DNA of 64,000 nucleotides from Spirodela intermedia (GCA_902729315.2 LR746274.1:9081940-9145939); one strand, 5' to 3'. Shown: positions 1-17,037, counted from the first letter of the stretch. Program-made: numbers and translations. Notes: generated by a model from the letters alone, not told the origin.

Positions 1-453
1 TATGCCAGGATGGGCCTATTCGTCAAAAATGAGTTCGACCCAGAGTATGTTTTCTGGGCTTTTCTCAGAGTACGTGCGTAAGTATATAACAGAAGAGGGC
101 CGGGCCGAGATTGACGATGTCAGGGGCCCTCTCCCGGCGGGGATAGCTGGGCGGACACGTGATATTATTGGATCCTTCGTGGTGGGCGCAGACAGCAGGA
201 TAAGGCTGCCAGCCCATGGCATGCCATGCTCTTTCCGCATTCCTTTACTAAAATAGGCGGCGGGCCGATCAAAGCAAGTCGTTGGGTGGGTCCCATGAGG
301 ACTTCGGCTGCTCCCATGCCTACGTCGTGAAGCATCGGCGGCGGCGTGGTGTTGTCTCGCTCTCTCTCTAAACGATCTCTCTCTCATTCTTCTACGTTCC
401 CTACGGACGCGCGAGACTGAGAAAAGGAGAGGGTAGCTGCTCCCTTCCTTTCC

Positions 454-494
<41 letters not shown>

Positions 495-882
495 AGCGCG
501 CTCTCGCTCTCTCTATGAGATGGATATAGAGCGAGTGCCCACATCCATTTGGCAACCTACAGCTGATGGACCCTTTTATCTCTCTCTATATATCTCTATC
601 TCTCTCTCTCTCCTGGAGGTAGGTGCATTGAACCCCAGCGCACCGGTGGGACGCGTGGGGTAAGTGAAACCCTAGACAGGAGGTGCTCGCCGGGGCCCTG
701 GACAGATGGAAAGGGCGGACTAGTGGAGAAGCAGCAGCCAGGGAAAAGGAGGTGCGCTTTGTCGGATGAAAGCTTGAAGAAGAAGAGAGGTGCGGGATCG
801 CTTTCTAGAGGTTCCATCGCTCCCACCATTGCTCCCTCAGACCTGATTCTCTCAGCTTCTTCGCGACGTAGAGTTTGAAGAG

Positions 883-948
<66 letters not shown>

Positions 949-1166
949 AATCTGAAGGATCTAAGATGGCCCTGAAGCTGGGGCGCTTGATTCTATCTCA
1001 CTTATTGATATATGATTCATGAATCGATATGATCCTATGATGAGAATAACCAAGATAAAGAAGCCCATCGAATTCAAGGATGGGCCAGACTATGAATATT
1101 CAGACTGATCAACCAGCATCATGAATAAAAACCCAGTCATCCCAAGTAATCATGGTGAAGAAGCTA

Positions 1167-1207
<41 letters not shown>

Positions 1208-1277
1208 GCCCACCAAATTCTGGTGTCACATTCCTTTACACCATTGCCCAAGGAGAAGACCATCCTCTCCACTCGCA
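1..1277. other. intergenic / upstream region with CT microsatellites
   Basis: No convincing gene is visible. The stretch holds three pyrimidine microsatellites, (CT)n at about 459-484, about 883-938 and about 1170-1204. The last lies just upstream of the first gene and is probably part of its promoter or 5' leader. The open frames here are low-complexity Ser/Leu or Arg/Glu artefacts of those repeats. Confidence 0.6.
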
Positions 1278-1862
1278 ATGATCCCAACAGAGGCATCCAC
1301 ACTCCTCGCCTCCCTCTCCACTCACCCTCTCATCTCCGCCGCCGCAGCAGCTTACGTCCTCTGCGTCCTCTACCTACCTCGCCGCCTCCTCGCACTCATT
1401 GTCTCCCCCATCCCAATCTCCACTCTCATTCTCCTCGCCGTTCTCCTCCGCTCTTGTTCATCCTCTTCATCCTCTTCATCCTCTTCCCCTCACGAAACGA
1501 AAACCCCGGCGGAGGAGGCGCACCTCCAGCGCCACCCATCTCCGGCCGACCATCATCCGGAGCCTCCATCCACTGCTACAGCCTTCCACCAGAGGACCGT
1601 TTACTTTGAGTGGCCCCGGTTCGGCCCGCTGGAAGTCATCTACGAGGAGTATGAAGAGGATGAGGAAGAAGAAGAAGAAGACAGCTTGATGGGCTCCGAC
1701 GATGAAGACTCGAGGTGTGATTCGGCCTGGGGTTCGTGGCCGGCGTTTGAGTGGCCGGAGAGATTATTGTTCCAGAGCGAGGTTGAGGAGGAGGACGGGA
1801 TGATCGAGATACCTCTCGAGGAGGACAACCTCATCGAGATCGATATATCGGCCTGCCGGTGA
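1278..1862 (+). CDS. small two-helix membrane protein with acidic C-terminal tail
   Basis: Single-exon frame of 194 aa. I start it at MIPTEAS rather than at the upstream in-frame ATG at 1152, because the intervening codons are a CT microsatellite translated as Ser-Leu repeats. The protein has two closely spaced hydrophobic stretches (about residues 16-33 and 37-58) separated by PRR. A Ser run follows, then a conserved-looking EWPRFGPLEVIYEEYEE segment, a long Glu/Asp run, and a C terminus rich in acidic residues and isoleucine. This layout (two N-terminal helices, an aromatic FEWP/LEVIYE motif, an acidic tail) matches a family of uncharacterised plant membrane proteins as I remember it. No catalytic motif is visible and I assign no function. 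It would probably be an endomembrane protein with a cytosolic acidic tail. Confidence 0.75.
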   Translation: MIPTEASTLLASLSTHPLISAAAAAYVLCVLYLPRRLLALIVSPIPISTLILLAVLLRSCSSSSSSSSSSPHETKTPAEEAHLQRHPSPADHHPEPPSTATAFHQRTVYFEWPRFGPLEVIYEEYEEDEEEEEEDSLMGSDDEDSRCDSAWGSWPAFEWPERLLFQSEVEEEDGMIEIPLEEDNLIEIDISACR

Positions 1863-3505
1863 ACAGGGGGAATCGATCAAGGGGCACGCTGTCATATGCC
1901 GAAGGCTAGAACAACTCTTCCATAAATCATTGTATCTTAATTTATTTAATCAAATAAATTAAAGTATACTTTATGTTCTATTAACCGACATAATCGGTGC
2001 CAGCGAGCGGCACAATTCTGAACGCCCGACTCGGTCTAATTTTCCTTGCTTTCGCTTCAAAACTAAGTATAGGAGTCAAAACGAGCCCGACTTCCTATTT
2101 GACTGGGGATTTTGCTTCAGCAGGATCATCTCTCAAATTATAAAGCTCATTTCTCCTCTCGTATGAATTATCTTCACAAAGGTCTCTCTCCCTCACGCTA
2201 GTGTTTGGCGTACGACGAGGGAGGTAGAGGGAGAGAGGGGCAAGAGAAGAGGACACGCATGATATACGTGATTCGGAGAATCCTACTACTTCCGCGGTCA
2301 AACAGGTTGTCGTTCTTGATTCTTGAGAGAGAGTAGTCTTACAGCTTAACAGACAGCCCTCGGTGCGGCAGCACACAGTGCCCACGCACATACCATAGGT
2401 GGTGGCTTCCCTCCCACTTATTACGGGGTTAAGGAGAATGCATGAAGACATAGGAGAATCCTGCCCTTCATATAAAATTGGCTTCTCCTCGAAGAGCCTA
2501 TTGGAGCCCATCAAATAATTCTCTGCAACTCCAGAAACTAAGCCCCCAAGGGAGGGTGCATAACTACGTATGGCATAGGCCTTTCTTTGGGCCCAGTTAG
2601 GGTATAGTTACTGCCAGTGTTGCACTGCATGTTGTGGCCATGGTGTCTAGAATAAATGTAATATAATTACATCCATAAAATATATTAATAGACCTGATCG
2701 ACGTAATCGCATTTTTACTGCACAACCAGAGGTTAGTGGTTAATTAGGCATCCCATCCACTGACGCTTCGTCCTATGAGGAACCATCCTTCACGTTTCTC
2801 ATAGTTCTTGATTGAATATGGAGGATCCATGGTGAAGATTCTATGCATATTGTCTGCCTTGGTTGAATCTCTGGAGATCGACCATCTTAATAATAGCGAT
2901 AGGCAAGCCATCCGTCTTGGTAGAGCTAGTCCTGGGGGATATTTGATTTCAAGATTTTGATGAGATTAGACTCAGGAAGCTTCCACCTTGAGAGATATTG
3001 GGTCCTCAAATCGGAATGAGGCCGCATCCAACTCTTGAGATCCAACCTCTCTCTAGGGGAATGAGGGGCAATCTGTACATCTTTTGAATAAAAGAATCCA
3101 TTGCGTTGGAAGGCTCTAAATGGGTGCTAACGGACGGTCGAAGGAGCCCATTCCACCCTGAACTATGGTCAGAATTGCCTGGTGTTAGGTTCTGATTACC
3201 TCTCATGTTCAAGAGTTGGATAGGCATTCCCTTGTGAAAAAATGCTTATTTGTTCATAACTTACTAGAAAAAATTGATAACAAATCGCCCTAATTCGATT
3301 GTGTCATCGTGCCGGAGGGTACTCGCTGAAGCCAGGTGCTACGTGTGTATCTATCTGAGAGAGAGAGAGAGAGAGAGCATAAAGTTGAGATTACCGGAGT
3401 AAATGACCGTATAAAGAATACACTAACAATCTCCTGAACCCTGAGTATTAATATATGTATCTAGACATAAAGAAATAAAAACTCGTAGATCTATGTGAGG
3501 GTGTG
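1863..3505. other. intergenic region, no gene recognised
   Basis: AT-rich DNA between the small membrane protein gene and the 3' end of the receptor kinase. The longest frame (2095-2514, minus) has no recognisable motif and a composition typical of chance. A short (GA)n tract lies at about 3357-3377. Confidence 0.5.
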
Positions 3506-8519
<5,014 letters not shown>

Positions 8520-8534
8520 CTTCGTCCTACTCAC

Positions 8535-8982
8535 CTCTCTGCGAACTCTCGCTCTTCCGTTTTCTTCCCCCGGAGGAGAAATACGAGGGACAGAGAGATA
8601 CCCCCATCCGCCTTATTTTGACGACGAAGGGTTCGTGGGTTGACCAGAGAAGCTCTAGAAGCTTTTCTCTGGTAGGCGACCAGGTTCTGACCTGGTGTTT
8701 TGACCCTAGACCCTTACCAGTTTTATCTGTCCTATATGCTCTAAACCTACACCAATTTTTTTTAATTTCTTTTAAACTTTGGTTATTTGACTTCAGCTAC
8801 TAGTGGAGTTGGTCAAAAGCTTCGCCCAAATGTCTTGCTCGAGCTGCTCTGGTCCGCCAAAGCTGTTACCCTTACTATCTTTTTAACAACCCCTCACTCC
8901 CCCATATATTTAAGCACGATTAACATCCAAATCTGTCTTGGTCAACTACCCTCATCCATTTTCTCTCTCCCTCTTTCATTGG

Positions 8983-9017
<35 letters not shown>

Positions 9018-9514
9018 AAATCATGAGTATTTTCGTATTTTTACATAAATTTTCGGATGCTAAATTTATTTTGTTACAAGTTAGGATTGTGGTAAGTTTT
9101 GTATGGCCGAAATGCATAAAAGGGACCTTCCAATAATTCATTCAATTTGAGGGGTAAAAATCAAATAGCTGAAATACAATGGGCCTCTACGAAAACTGCA
9201 GTATACTTCTGGGTACTTGCTACATACGGGCTTCGGCTAGATGGAGAAGTGGGTGGGGGTCCACTTGATAGATGGCGTAGACGTCGAGACGTAGCCCGTG
9301 GAGAGAATAGTTGAGACACAAGCATCGAGTCAGTCACGTTCATGGGAGGGCCCACCGGTCAAAAACAACTCATTCCTGTCCGTATGATCCTCATCACCTT
9401 CCATGATAACCTAATAAAATAACTCCGATAATTTTATAATCTGGGTTTTCAATCGTCCCAAGTACACGTGATGAGCTTGCTCCTAGGTATCAAATCCAAA
9501 TCCATGAGATACCC

Positions 9515-9520
<6 letters not shown>
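8535..9520. other. intergenic region upstream of the receptor kinase
   Basis: Promoter side of the receptor kinase gene. It contains a (GA)n tract at about 8985-9013. No gene is recognised. Confidence 0.5.
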
Positions 9521-9598
<78 letters not shown>

Positions 9599-9860
9599 GT
9601 CTCTCTCTCTCGCCCTATCTCTCTATCAATCTATCTCTCTCTAACTCTCTCTCTCCCTATCTCTCTATCAATCTATCCATCTCTCTCTAACTCTCTCTCT
9701 CTCTCTCCCTATCTCTCTATCAATCTATCCATCTCTCTCTAACTCTCTCTCTCTCTCTCCCTATCTCTCTATCAATCTATCCATCTCTCTCTAACTCTCT
9801 CTCTCTCTCTCCCTATCTCTCTATCAATCTATCCATCTCTCTCTAACTCTCTCTCTCTTC
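9520..9860. repeat. CT microsatellite grading into a 42-54 bp minisatellite
   Basis: A pure (CT)n run of about 75 bp (about 9519-9594) passes into five imperfect units. Each has the core ccctatctctctatcaatct followed by an atccatctctctctaactct part. Unit starts are at 9613, 9655, 9705, 9759 and 9811, and spacing varies with the number of CT dinucleotides in each unit. Confidence 0.9.
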
Positions 9861-11351
9861 TCTCTCCGAGAAAACATAGAGGTTTTTTGGTTGAAATCCA
9901 TCTTGTGGGCTCTTTCATCAGAGGCTTGATCAAGTTTCCATGGCAGGTGATAAAGAATCCTCAAAACTGCCAAGAAAATGGTTTCGACATCAATAAAAAG
10001 TACAAAAATATTTCGAGAATCATTATCTATGATATTGAATATAATCATTGACTAACCAATCCCATCCCACGTTTACTAGTGGGGACCATTAAGTGAGACC
10101 ACGATATTTTCCTATTCTAGAAACTCTTTCCCTGATTGCTCATCAACTATTTTAAATTTACTTTTTTAAAAAATTAAAAAAGATGGTTCGAAAATTGGAG
10201 TAGGAGTCGAGCAGAATGTGGCCATAGTTTAACATTATAAGTAAGAAAACCCATTTCTTTAATCTTTGAAATATATGATTATTGGATGTGCGTTGACTTG
10301 CTGATTCCAAAAAAATATGATAAGCTGGAGACAAAACTCTTGGATACGACGCATACCATAGTCAACCATAAGGACAGAACGACCATCCAACCATGCCTCA
10401 GTTTGGTTTTGACTGTGGGGTCCATTTTGACCAACCGGGCATATCACCACTGTTATTATTATTATTATTATTGGTCCAACGATAAATAACATTTATAATA
10501 TGATCATGATCTCTAAAACGAAATACCAATGAAAATTTCTTAAATATTGTGTATATGTCCTCCTGAATTTTTTGCCAAAAATGGTGATGGCTCAAATATG
10601 GATTCATTATACATACCGTCGACACCATGGTTTCAAAAAAATAACTAAAATATTTATATCAGACCAGTCCGAATTTTGGTGGATATTTCTTGCACTTCTT
10701 CTTCGCACCCAGTTGACTCCGTTTGTCTCATCCTAAATGTGATGGGAAGGGCCTACCGTCGACGTGTCTCCTAGTTTGACCGACGGAGTCACATTCCGCT
10801 GATGTCGAGTCCACGGGTCTCTCTCCTCCCAGTCGGTGGTGCTCTTCCAGTCATGTCCGCGAGGGCCGAAGTCGCTGCTGACCTGGCCACGGCGCCCCAG
10901 GTCAACTGCATACGTGTGTCAAAATAGACGGAGCTAATAATCCAATTCCACAACTAAACGTTAACAAATGTCAACGTCTATCTGTTTTCTATTTTTCTCG
11001 GCCCAATAGCGAGAAAAACCGAGAAGCTCATGCTAGGTTCCATCCATCCTCTTCCACTCCCACTAGGTTCATGGGTTTTTTATTAGGCCCGCGCCAAATA
11101 CAATGGGCTGGGCTTTTAACTCTCACAGCCCATTGACAACATGTACCGGGCATGGTGAAATGACCAAAATAGCCTCATGCTGTACCCTCAGGAATTTAAC
11201 CCAGTTAGTCACACAACTCTCAAACTTTATAAATATATATCTAAAATAAAATCGATTTAGTTTCCCCACGGAAGGCCCATTAGAAAGCCCATTTCCAGGC
11301 CTTGGAAAAACTGACAGAAGAGATATATAGCTGCTATAGATATAAATAGAT

Positions 11352-11390
<39 letters not shown>

Positions 11391-11400
11391 CTGCCGGTGA
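9861..11400. other. AT-rich intergenic region, no gene recognised
   Basis: No coding signal seen. A short (TTA)n run occurs at about 10452-10472 and a (GA)n run at about 11354-11389. The open frames are short and unrelated to known families. Confidence 0.5.
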
Positions 11401-12300
11401 TCGATCCTACGGTGGGAAATGGAACCTACAAGTGGGGCCCACACATCCGACGGAAGCGACGTGCAGGCCGAGGAGGACCAAGAGCTCTCTGGGCCCCAAG
11501 GGGATATTCTCCGCTCCATCTCCACGTGTCGGATTTTTATGGTGCCCATGCTGGGGGGACGTTATGACCAAGAAACAGATCTCAATCCGTTGTAGATACG
11601 GCCTACGTGGACGACTGCCTGGGGATTCCGCCACGTGGAGATTCACGTGGTCAAGCAAGGCCCCAATGGCGGCTAGCACTCGTGGCACCCGCCGCGCCAC
11701 GTCACCGTGCCTCGGAAAATCTCCCTCGCAGGGGATTTCTACGCATCGAGAGGTTCCCATCACGTGCTGCGGCGAGCTCTGGCCATACATTTGTCGCCAC
11801 GTGGAGGAAGGGAATGAGTAAACCAGCTGGTGTCCACCGATTAGATAGCTGAGGAACGTATCGAATTCTGACTGGCCGATATTATGACCTTGACCAGCTC
11901 CTCCGTCGCGCCACGTTCCTAGGACCCCAACCGAGTTGACTCGGAGTTGCGGAACCGTCCCTGTGGATCGGGATGCCAGCTCGATGATGGAAACACCGCG
12001 AGAGATCCACTCACCGCACTATCCTCACCGCCATCGGCAGCCCCCAATGGAATGCCACGTGGGATGAGACTTGCCAGGAGGTGTCTGAACGTAAGATCAC
12101 CTCGAATGACCAGATGCGGGAGGAGGTCCTGCTGGGTATTTCAATGGCAGAGGAGATGGGAGATAGAGATATAGAGAGAGAAGAGAAGAGAGATAGAGAG
12201 AAGGAAGCAAGCAAGAAGGCAGAAGCTAGAGATAGAGAGAGAAGAGAGAAACCAGGGAGAAACCAGAAGAGAGAGAGAGATACCGTGGAGGGAGGAGGTG
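11401..12300 (+). promoter_or_regulatory. ACGT/G-box-rich upstream region of the B-box gene
   Basis: CACGTG-type or extended ACGT cores occur at 11523 (CACGTG), 11604 (TACGTGG), 11631 (CCACGTGG), 11644 (CACGTGG), 11761 (CACGTG), 11797 (CCACGTGG), 11911 (CCACGTT) and 12055 (CCACGTGG). This is a dense cluster just upstream of the B-box coding sequence. G-boxes are bound by bZIP and bHLH factors (HY5, PIFs, ABFs), so control by light or ABA is a reasonable inference. A purine-rich GAGA leader follows at about 12165-12285. Confidence 0.6.
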
Positions 12301-13449
12301 ATGAAGCAATGCGAGCTCTGCGACAGGGCGGCGAGGATGTACTGCGAGGCGGACCAGGCGAGCTTATGCTGGGAGTGCGACGGGAAGGTTCACGGGGCGA
12401 ACTTCCTGGTGGCTCGGCACTCGCGGAGCCTCCTGTGTAGGTCGTGCCAGGCGCCGACGCCGTGGAAGGCCTCGGGGTCGCGCCTAGGGCACACCGTCTC
12501 CGTCTGCGAGCGGTGCTCGGCCTGCAGTTGCGTCTCCGGCGGGGAGAAGATGGGGAACGGATGCGGTGGAGATCGCATCGGTGGCTCCGGCGAAGAGGAG
12601 GAAGTGGATGGCGAGGAGAGCAACGGTGAAGACGACGATGAGGAGGAGGAGTCGGATGATGAAGAGGAGGAGGAGGAGGAGGGAGAGGGGGATAACCAGG
12701 TGGTTCCGTGGTCCACGGAGCCGGATACGACCTGCAGAGCGACGACACCGCCGCCGATACCGAGCTGCTCGAGTAGCGGCGAATCCTCTTCGGGACGGGC
12801 GGCGAATCCTCTCCGATGTGGATTCTCCAAGCGGGCGGCGGAGACTGCTAATTCGTCTTCCTCACAAGTAAGAAACATCCTCTTCCTCTGAGCGCCTCGG
12901 ATCTTTCCTCCGCCCCTCCATTAAAGAATGAATTCATTAGGGAGATTAAAATACCTGCGGAAATCATCTTGCGCCCATTTCAGCGTTATCTCCTTCCAAG
13001 CCCTAGATATCGAGATTTTTTCGTGCTACTTTTCTTCGCTGCTGCTTCCGTTCCAAATCTTCCTCCCCTATCAGTATCCTCAAAACCCTAGCTATGGCAG
13101 ATCTCATCGTTTCTTCCTCCCACTCAAGGTTTTCCCCCTAATCTGTATCTCCCAACTTGACGGATGTCCTTTGTTTCTGGTCCATTGGCAGGAGGACCTG
13201 CGAGGCTCCCATTCACAATCTGACCGCCGCCGGCCTTCATCTTCGCCGGCATCGGCTGGCCATTACGATCGGTCGACGGAGGAAAGCGAGGACGAGATCT
13301 CTTCCTCTGGTGGCTTATTCCAGCAGCACTTCAACGGCCGCAAGAGGCCAGCGCCGCCTCCAGCCGTCGCCTCCCGCCGCCGTCGGGTGCGTCACAGCCG
13401 AGCCTCCGGCGGCGCCGAGGCCTCTTCTCCGGCCTCCGCTCCGATCTAG
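12301..13449 (+). CDS. single B-box zinc-finger protein (BBX family)
   Basis: Two exons, 12301-12867 and 13192-13449, join in phase 0 to 274 aa. The N terminus is a B-box: CELC at residues 3-6, MYCEAD, SLCWECD and GKVHGANFLVARH, giving the Cys/Asp/His zinc ligands. A second, diverged Cys cluster follows (LLCRSCQAP, then VCERC). The middle is a long Glu/Asp run (about residues 95-130). The C-terminal exon is Ser/Pro/Arg-rich and has FNGRKR. No CCT domain is encoded, so this is not a canonical CONSTANS-like protein but one of the single-B-box group, which usually act as transcriptional co-regulators through protein contacts. The first ATG is at 12301. The G-box cluster upstream suggests light or hormone regulation. 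A nuclear location is inferred. Confidence 0.85.
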
Positions 13450-14286
13450 GTACCGAAATTTCCCATTTCCAGCAATGAAACTATGATTTCAATTTCCCGC
13501 GCTTGGTCGCCGTTCGCCCACGTGGCTCCTCCTCCGCCATAGCTATTGATCTCGGAGCTCCTTGGAGGGTCCACCCGCCCCCCCGAATCGTCCCCCTGAT
13601 TTCCTCCTCACCATTCCCATGAGCCTCAGAATCTTCCGCAGGTGGGGGGATGCCGGAGGTTTGAATAATGTTGGTGCCATTAAATCCGTGTTTCATGTGG
13701 CTGGAATGCGTCTCCGGGCTGGATTCTTCCGCCGATGAACAGGAGATAGATGCTTCATCTCACACGCAATGGGGTCCTCCGAATAGAGAAAACTCTCCTT
13801 GGTGGCCTTTACAGAAAGCTTTAGGTCTCCGTCCTCCTGTTGTTAATCTACTATCTTCTTTCCGCAAAGGCCCCACTGTCGGCCGACCTTTTGACCAAAG
13901 CCCCACCCTCTCTCTCTTTCTCTCTCTGTACCATGTTTCCTCCTTTGTTATTCTGGGGGCGAGAGACTGTGTTGGGCCTTGGGTCACTGGAACTTTCTTT
14001 ACTACGCTTAGAAGCTTCCACCTTTACTTTCTTTACTCTGGCTCATTCCTGGTCGCCATCATGGAACAGATTTCTTTTTTGTGCTTCTTGCTGTTCTTGG
14101 CAAACCCTAATCGAGCGTCACTCACAGAGCTCTTTTCGTCAATGCAGGCAGGCGATTTCCCAAGCTCCGAGGAACAGGAAGACTACTGCCGACCACCAGA
14201 GCTAACCTTGATGGCCTCTGGGAGTAGTATTATACCTAACCTTGATGACTAAACTCGCTACCACCAACATCACTGTATACAGTCTC

Positions 14287-14336
<50 letters not shown>

Positions 14337-14554
14337 CCTCTCTCTAGATACAGTAGAGAGAGAGAGAGAGGCGGGGGTTTATGTATTATTTTATATGTGA
14401 AAAACATAATTTTTGTGTGGAATTTTATGCGGCAGCCGAATTTCCTCTCTTTGGGCCTTAGATCGGTTTTGCCGGAGCTAAAGCCCATAAGAGGCACCAA
14501 ATCGTCGTTGCCCAGCGGCGGCGCCGCCGGAAAGGTCGCCGGCGGGTGGCGCCG
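13450..14554. other. region between B-box and PPR genes
   Basis: Probably the 3' UTR of the B-box gene followed by the PPR promoter. A (CT)n tract at about 14293-14333 and a (GA)n tract at about 14352-14370 sit 200-250 bp before the PPR start. No further coding exon is supported, although an unassigned open frame runs from 13668 to 14252. Confidence 0.45.
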
Positions 14555-16339
14555 ATGAGCGAGCCTTCTTGCTCCGTCGCGCACCGGCTCCTGCTCCGGT
14601 GCGCCACGGGGGCGCAGGTCAGGGAGGCCCACGCGAGCCTCATGGTCACCGGCGAGCTCGTCTCCTCCCCTGTCGCCGCCGCCGTCTTCCTCCACAACAC
14701 CCTCATCCGGGCATATGCGCGGACTGGCGGCGCCGCCCACCTCGAAGCCATTCTCGTCTACCGCCACCTGCTCCGCTCCGCGCTCCCCCCCGACACACAC
14801 ACCTTCCCCTTCCTCCTCAAGGCCTCCGCCGCCGCCCTCCCTGGCTCCGCCATTGCCGCCGCCCAGGGCGGGGCTGCCCATGCCCAAATAGTTCGCCTCG
14901 GTTTCTCCGGCCAGCTCCACGCCACTAACGCCCTCATCCACTTCTACTCCCTCGCTGGCGACCTCCCCGCCGCCCGCCGTCTCCTCGAGACCTCCGCCAC
15001 AACGGACGTTGTCTCCTTCAACACCCTCATCACCGGTTACTGCAGATCCGGGAACTCCGCCGCCGCTCGAAAGTTGTTTGACGAAATGCCCCAGAGAAAT
15101 GGCATCTCCTGGACCGCCATGATCTCCGGCCACGTCCACTGCGGCGAGGAGAGAGAAGCCCTCTCTCTCTTCTCCGCCATGCAGAGCTCGGGAGTCCCTC
15201 CCATGGCGGCCACCCTGGTCAGCGTCCTCTCCGCGTGCGCCCAGCTAGGGGCGCTGGAGCAGGGGAGGTGGGTCCACCGCCACCTCCGCGTCAGCGGCGG
15301 CGGCGCCGCCACCATCAACGTCTTCCTGGGTACCGCCCTGATCGACATGTACGCCAAGTGCGGCGAGGTGGACGCTGCCGTGGCCGTCTTCGAGGCCATG
15401 CCGGAGAGGAACCTCCTCTCGTGGACGACCCTCATCGGCGGCCTCGCCGTGCACGGCCGCGGGACGGCGGCCCTGCGGCTGTTCGAGCAGATGGAGACCT
15501 CCGGCGTGGCCCCCGACGACGTCGCCTTCGTCGCCGCGCTCTCCGCCTGCTCTCACGCCGGCCTCCTCGACGACGGTCGCCGGATCTTCGCCGCCATGCG
15601 GCGGCGCTACGGCGTGGAGCCCAAACTGGAGCACTACGGCTGTCTTGTGGACTTGCTGGCGCGCGGCGGGCGGCTGACGGAGGCCATGGCGGCGGTGGAG
15701 GAGATGCCGGTGAGCCCCGACGGGCGGATATGGAGTGCCCTCATGGCGGGCTGCAGGTTCCACGGCGACGCAAAGCTCGCGGAGCGCGTGGCGGAGCGGC
15801 TGGTGGCGCTGGAACCGGACAACGGCGGCGTGTACGTGCTGCTAGCGAACGTCTACGGCGCCGCGGGGCGGCACGGAGAGGCGGTGAGGGTGAGGGGGGC
15901 AATGCGGCGGCGTTGCCTGGGGAAAGCCCCCGGGTGGAGCTCGGTGGAGGTGGGCGGGGAGGTGCACCAGTTCACGGCCGGCGGCGGGTCTCATCCTGCC
16001 GCCGCTGCGGCGCGGGCCAAGTGGGCGGCGGTGGAGCGGAGGCTGAGGGAGGAGGAAGGGTACGTGCCGGGGAGGGAGGAGGTGCTGGTGGAGGTGGAGG
16101 AGGAGGAGAAGGACGCCGCCGTGGGAGGGCACAGCGAGAAGATCGCCATGGGATTCGCGATGCTCCGCTCCGGCGAGGGGGAGAGGATGCGGATCATGAA
16201 GAATCTGAGGGTCTGCGGGGACTGCCACCGCGCCACCAAGCTCGTGTCCAAGGTCTTCCGGAGGGAGATCGTCGTCAGGGACAGGACGAGGTTCCACATT
16301 TTCAGAGATGGCCGCTGCTCCTGCGGAGATTACTGGTGA
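14555..16339 (+). CDS. PLS-class pentatricopeptide repeat protein with E and DYW domains
   Basis: Intronless frame of 594 aa starting MSEPSC. PPR motifs run from about residue 50 to 420, for example DVVSFNTLITGYCRSGN, NGISWTAMISGHVHCGE and NVFLGTALIDMYAKCGE. E/E+ motifs follow (GRIWSALMAGCRFHGD, APGWSSVEV). The C-terminal DYW domain has the HSEKIA glutamate/histidine site (about residue 526), CGDCH (about 554) and the terminal CSCGDYW. The deaminase-like zinc ligands HxE and CxxC are all present, so it should be competent for organellar C-to-U RNA editing; the target site cannot be read from sequence. Third positions are strongly GC-rich compared with neighbouring genes. Organelle targeting is expected for the family but the N terminus is short and not decisive. 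Confidence 0.95.
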   Translation: MSEPSCSVAHRLLLRCATGAQVREAHASLMVTGELVSSPVAAAVFLHNTLIRAYARTGGAAHLEAILVYRHLLRSALPPDTHTFPFLLKASAAALPGSAIAAAQGGAAHAQIVRLGFSGQLHATNALIHFYSLAGDLPAARRLLETSATTDVVSFNTLITGYCRSGNSAAARKLFDEMPQRNGISWTAMISGHVHCGEEREALSLFSAMQSSGVPPMAATLVSVLSACAQLGALEQGRWVHRHLRVSGGGAATINVFLGTALIDMYAKCGEVDAAVAVFEAMPERNLLSWTTLIGGLAVHGRGTAALRLFEQMETSGVAPDDVAFVAALSACSHAGLLDDGRRIFAAMRRRYGVEPKLEHYGCLVDLLARGGRLTEAMAAVEEMPVSPDGRIWSALMAGCRFHGDAKLAERVAERLVALEPDNGGVYVLLANVYGAAGRHGEAVRVRGAMRRRCLGKAPGWSSVEVGGEVHQFTAGGGSHPAAAAARAKWAAVERRLREEEGYVPGREEVLVEVEEEEKDAAVGGHSEKIAMGFAMLRSGEGERMRIMKNLRVCGDCHRATKLVSKVFRREIVVRDRTRFHIFRDGRCSCGDYW

Positions 16340-16698
16340 AACCTAGTCGGAGAGAGAGAGAGAGAGAGGTGGGTATTCGAGGTTCAGCGCTCTCTCGCTA
16401 GGGACTGGTATTGGACTTTTTTGGAAAGGGAGTCAACGCCATGAACTAGTCGGCGCCATGAGCCGACAGGGAATGGTCAACGGTGGCCATGTTCTTCGAG
16501 CTCGGAAATAAAAATAAAAAATTGCATACCTTTATTCTGGTACCAAAGAATGCATATAAAATAATTGTCCGGTCGATACCAACAACGGTACTGAAATATT
16601 CAAAAATAAACTTCATGAACTAAAAAAGTCAACCCGGGGCATCAACGGCCCAGGTGCTTGAGAGCAGCAGAGAGAGAGAGAGAGAGGGCTCCCCGTCT
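16340..16698. other. convergent intergenic region (PPR / SAL1 3' ends)
   Basis: 359 bp between the stop codons of two convergent genes. It holds two short (GA)n tracts (about 16349-16368 and 16668-16687) and presumably both 3' UTRs. Confidence 0.6.
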
Positions 16699-16983
16699 TC
16701 AAACGGGAGATGAAGCCGATGGTGAAATCAGGCTGAGGAGCTGCTGGTGGAGGTGACCGTTGGTCACAAGAATGCCGCCAGAGGGGGAAATGATCCTCCG
16801 CTCTGACCGGTCAACGGCGAGGTCCAGGTGGTGGCCCTTCCAGTCAGTCACCTGGAGAGCAAAGAACTCTTTCTTAAAATGAGAACTGAATCAATGCAAG
16901 CATATGAGGATCACAAACTTAGTGAAAATTTGCTCGAAAACTTTGTAATTGGCACGAAATGTGCGCATTTCACTGTGACGCCC

Positions 16984-17037
<54 letters not shown>

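Noticed and set aside
16-555. 179-aa minus-strand open frame at the left end
   Set aside because: Its sequence is mostly Arg/Glu repeats made by a CT microsatellite read on the other strand; no domain.
2095-2514. 139-aa minus-strand frame
   Set aside because: No recognisable motif, no splice partners, composition like random intergenic DNA.
9500-9870. Possible CRISPR-like array from regularly spaced repeats
   Set aside because: The spacers are themselves CT repeats and the genome is a plant; it is a minisatellite.
13668-14252. 194-aa frame after the B-box gene, considered as an extra exon
   Set aside because: The B-box exon 2 already ends with a stop, and I found no splice route that joins this frame with a recognisable domain.
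14270-15139. 289-aa minus-strand frame
   Set aside because: Antisense shadow of the GC-rich PPR gene, with Gly/Glu/Val-rich translation.
15235-16401. 388-aa plus-strand frame overlapping the PPR gene
   Set aside because: Out-of-frame reading of the same GC-rich exon, dominated by Arg and Gly.
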